Shown one piece after another: positions 62,399 through 64,000 of a DNA stretch of 64,000 bases; within the stretch, counting starts at the first letter, position 1; every line of letters starts with the position of its first letter. The stretch is from positions 310,001-374,000 of the forward strand of contig JBAMDO010000571.1 of assembly GCA_037074765.1 (NCBI GenBank), read 5' to 3'. Position numbers and translations under genes: made by a program. The notes under the pieces were generated by a model. It was given only the letters and a program-made list of their open reading frames with translations, had not been told where the DNA came from and ran no database searches. The stretch is from Mansonella perstans (lineage: Eukaryota > Nematoda > Chromadorea > Rhabditida > Onchocercidae).

Positions 62399-64000
62399 AC
62401 TAATTTCCTGTATTTATAATTAAATCTATTCGATGCATACCTCCATGAGGCGATCATTGCTACTCATACCACAATCAAATAAAGACCAGGCTAATATAGT
62501 CATAGCTAATATAGTCATCCCAATAATTCTACTAACTTGTTCTCTGATTATCGATAGAAATTTTAATTTAAAACTTTTATTTATTTAGGAAAAATATCCA
62601 ACAATGATTCAGTGCGATTTACACACAGACATACATTTCATATTTGTAAATGACAAATAACTTTTCATGTCCAAGAAATGTCATGCTGGAATAATGATTC
62701 TTGAAAATTATCATGGCGTTTTGATTCATTTCATTACTTAATAATTCTTATTTTATAAATTATTGGTTTCTTAAAATCACTTCCTGGTGACAGTTAATTC
62801 ATGCAATAGCATAGCAGCATCGAAACAATTTAGAATTTTTTTATGATTCCTTCCAAAAAATTTTGATAATGTAAGTATTGCCTTGCAGTATTTACATCTT
62901 ATCCCTCTCTCATTTTAAATGCCTTTCAGCGAGAATAATTTTAAGAAATGAGAATACAAATTGTTAGAATTGGTAGCTAATTTATTGCAAATTATTTATT
63001 ATTAGAAATTATGCATTATTGAATTATGTATTATTAAGAGAAGTTGGAAAAGAAGAAGAAACCATCAACTGTTAATCATTAATTTTAAAATGGAAAATAG
63101 CGAAAGTTGGTAAGAGCACTAAAAGATGTCAACAATAGTAAAATATTAATGAAAATTAAAACTAATATTTGTTTTTTTTTTCACTAGCGATAAATTTCTG
63201 AATTTTCACACTGATGAGTAAGAAGAAGTTGTCGTTTGAAAGCCCATTTGATAAATGTCATTACATTTAATGAGAAAAATTGACGGATCACCTCTCTCTT
63301 TCTAATCAATCACTTCCCTCACAGGCTGCATTCTTTTACAACAAATTATAATTATAGCTTTATACGTTGAAAAGCCCTCTGAAATTGTACAAAATCGATT
63401 AACAAAATGGCTTAGAGTGTTTATAGAAGTGACTCAGAGCCTTTTTGCTGTAATTGTGCTTTTAGAATCAAAAAACAAACTGTCGTTTGGAAGTCCAGTG
63501 TATAATTAATAATAATTAATAACATAACATAGGAAAAGGTCAAAAGACCCTGAGCCATTTTTATATATATTCCATCTAAAAAATAATAACCATAAAATGA
63601 AGGAATTAAATTTCATCAATGGCAGTGCTTCTAATTTAAGCATACGAAAATAACGGAAGAAATGATTGAAAAATCCAATTGATTTTCTAATCGACCACTT
63701 GAAAGATTTTAAATTATAATCATCTTCTACTCTCACTTTCTATCTCATAAAAAATGTGTGCCCAATCTCTATATGAGAAGTTTTAAGCATACCTAAGTGC
63801 AATTAATAATAAAATCAACAAACAATGACTATTTTAAAAATGCAAAGAAATTATTATTTGTCAATATTATTAGATAATTGTAAATTATTTGTCTAAAATA
63901 ATTGTAAATTTAAATCAATTTGAATGGCTAAATGATATTTAATTATATCATATTAAATAAGTGGAAAATGGCAGCATGAACATCGAAGTAAAATCAAAAT
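62399..64000. other. Intergenic region, no gene seen
   Basis: AT-rich sequence with frequent stops on both strands. The reverse frame at 63506-63736 is the only longer one; it has no splice signals or recognisable similarity. Confidence 0.4.

Overview
The window is eukaryotic nuclear DNA, almost certainly from a parasitic nematode, most plausibly of the spirurid/filarial type. It is strongly AT-rich. Genes are split into many short exons by small introns with TTTCAG-type acceptors. Several start codons lie directly behind an acceptor with no cis donor nearby, as expected for spliced-leader trans-splicing. The recognisable proteins are animal housekeeping and neuronal proteins. The species is an inference, not something read directly.

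Layout, left to right. 1-2185 (+): C-terminal 404 codons of an unrecognised protein. 3524-5335 (+): eIF3 subunit k, followed about 150 bp later by a 79-residue ORF gene in operon-like spacing (5482-5813). 6598-12658 (+): a CNNM-family magnesium transporter/effector in 17 exons with one in-frame stop codon. 12797-13113: a 45-46 bp minisatellite. 13372-18997 (+): a 950-residue mitochondrial helical-repeat protein, probably LRPPRC-like. 20627-21802 (+): the KDEL receptor. 23162-27878 (+): a second large helical-repeat gene with a possible alternative terminal exon. 29048-30993 (+): an orphan of about 187 residues. 31366-40281 (-): a D2-like dopamine receptor with a long, many-exon third intracellular loop. 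40282-46288: a gene-poor stretch. 46289-49011 (-): fibrillarin, including a predicted 9-nt microexon. 49780-53673 (+): an unrecognised nuclear protein with a Myb/SANT-like segment, divergent from fibrillarin. 55235-56908 (-): proteasome subunit beta5, with an unrecognised gene just upstream in operon-like spacing (ends 57071). 58150-60213 (-): a candidate secreted, cysteine-rich, highly basic orphan. 60241-64000: almost no supported coding.

Gene models were built by hand by requiring GT-AG boundaries, phase compatibility and family similarity. Eight models (eIF3k, CNNM, the LRPPRC-like gene, KDEL receptor, orphan 29048, fibrillarin, beta5 and the 79-aa gene) sum to an exact multiple of three. 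No tRNA, rRNA, CRISPR array or bacterial insertion was seen. I saw no coordinated new multi-gene system. The most interesting points are the CNNM stop codon, the fibrillarin microexon, the two operon candidates, the paired helical-repeat genes around the KDEL receptor, and the lineage-restricted orphans.
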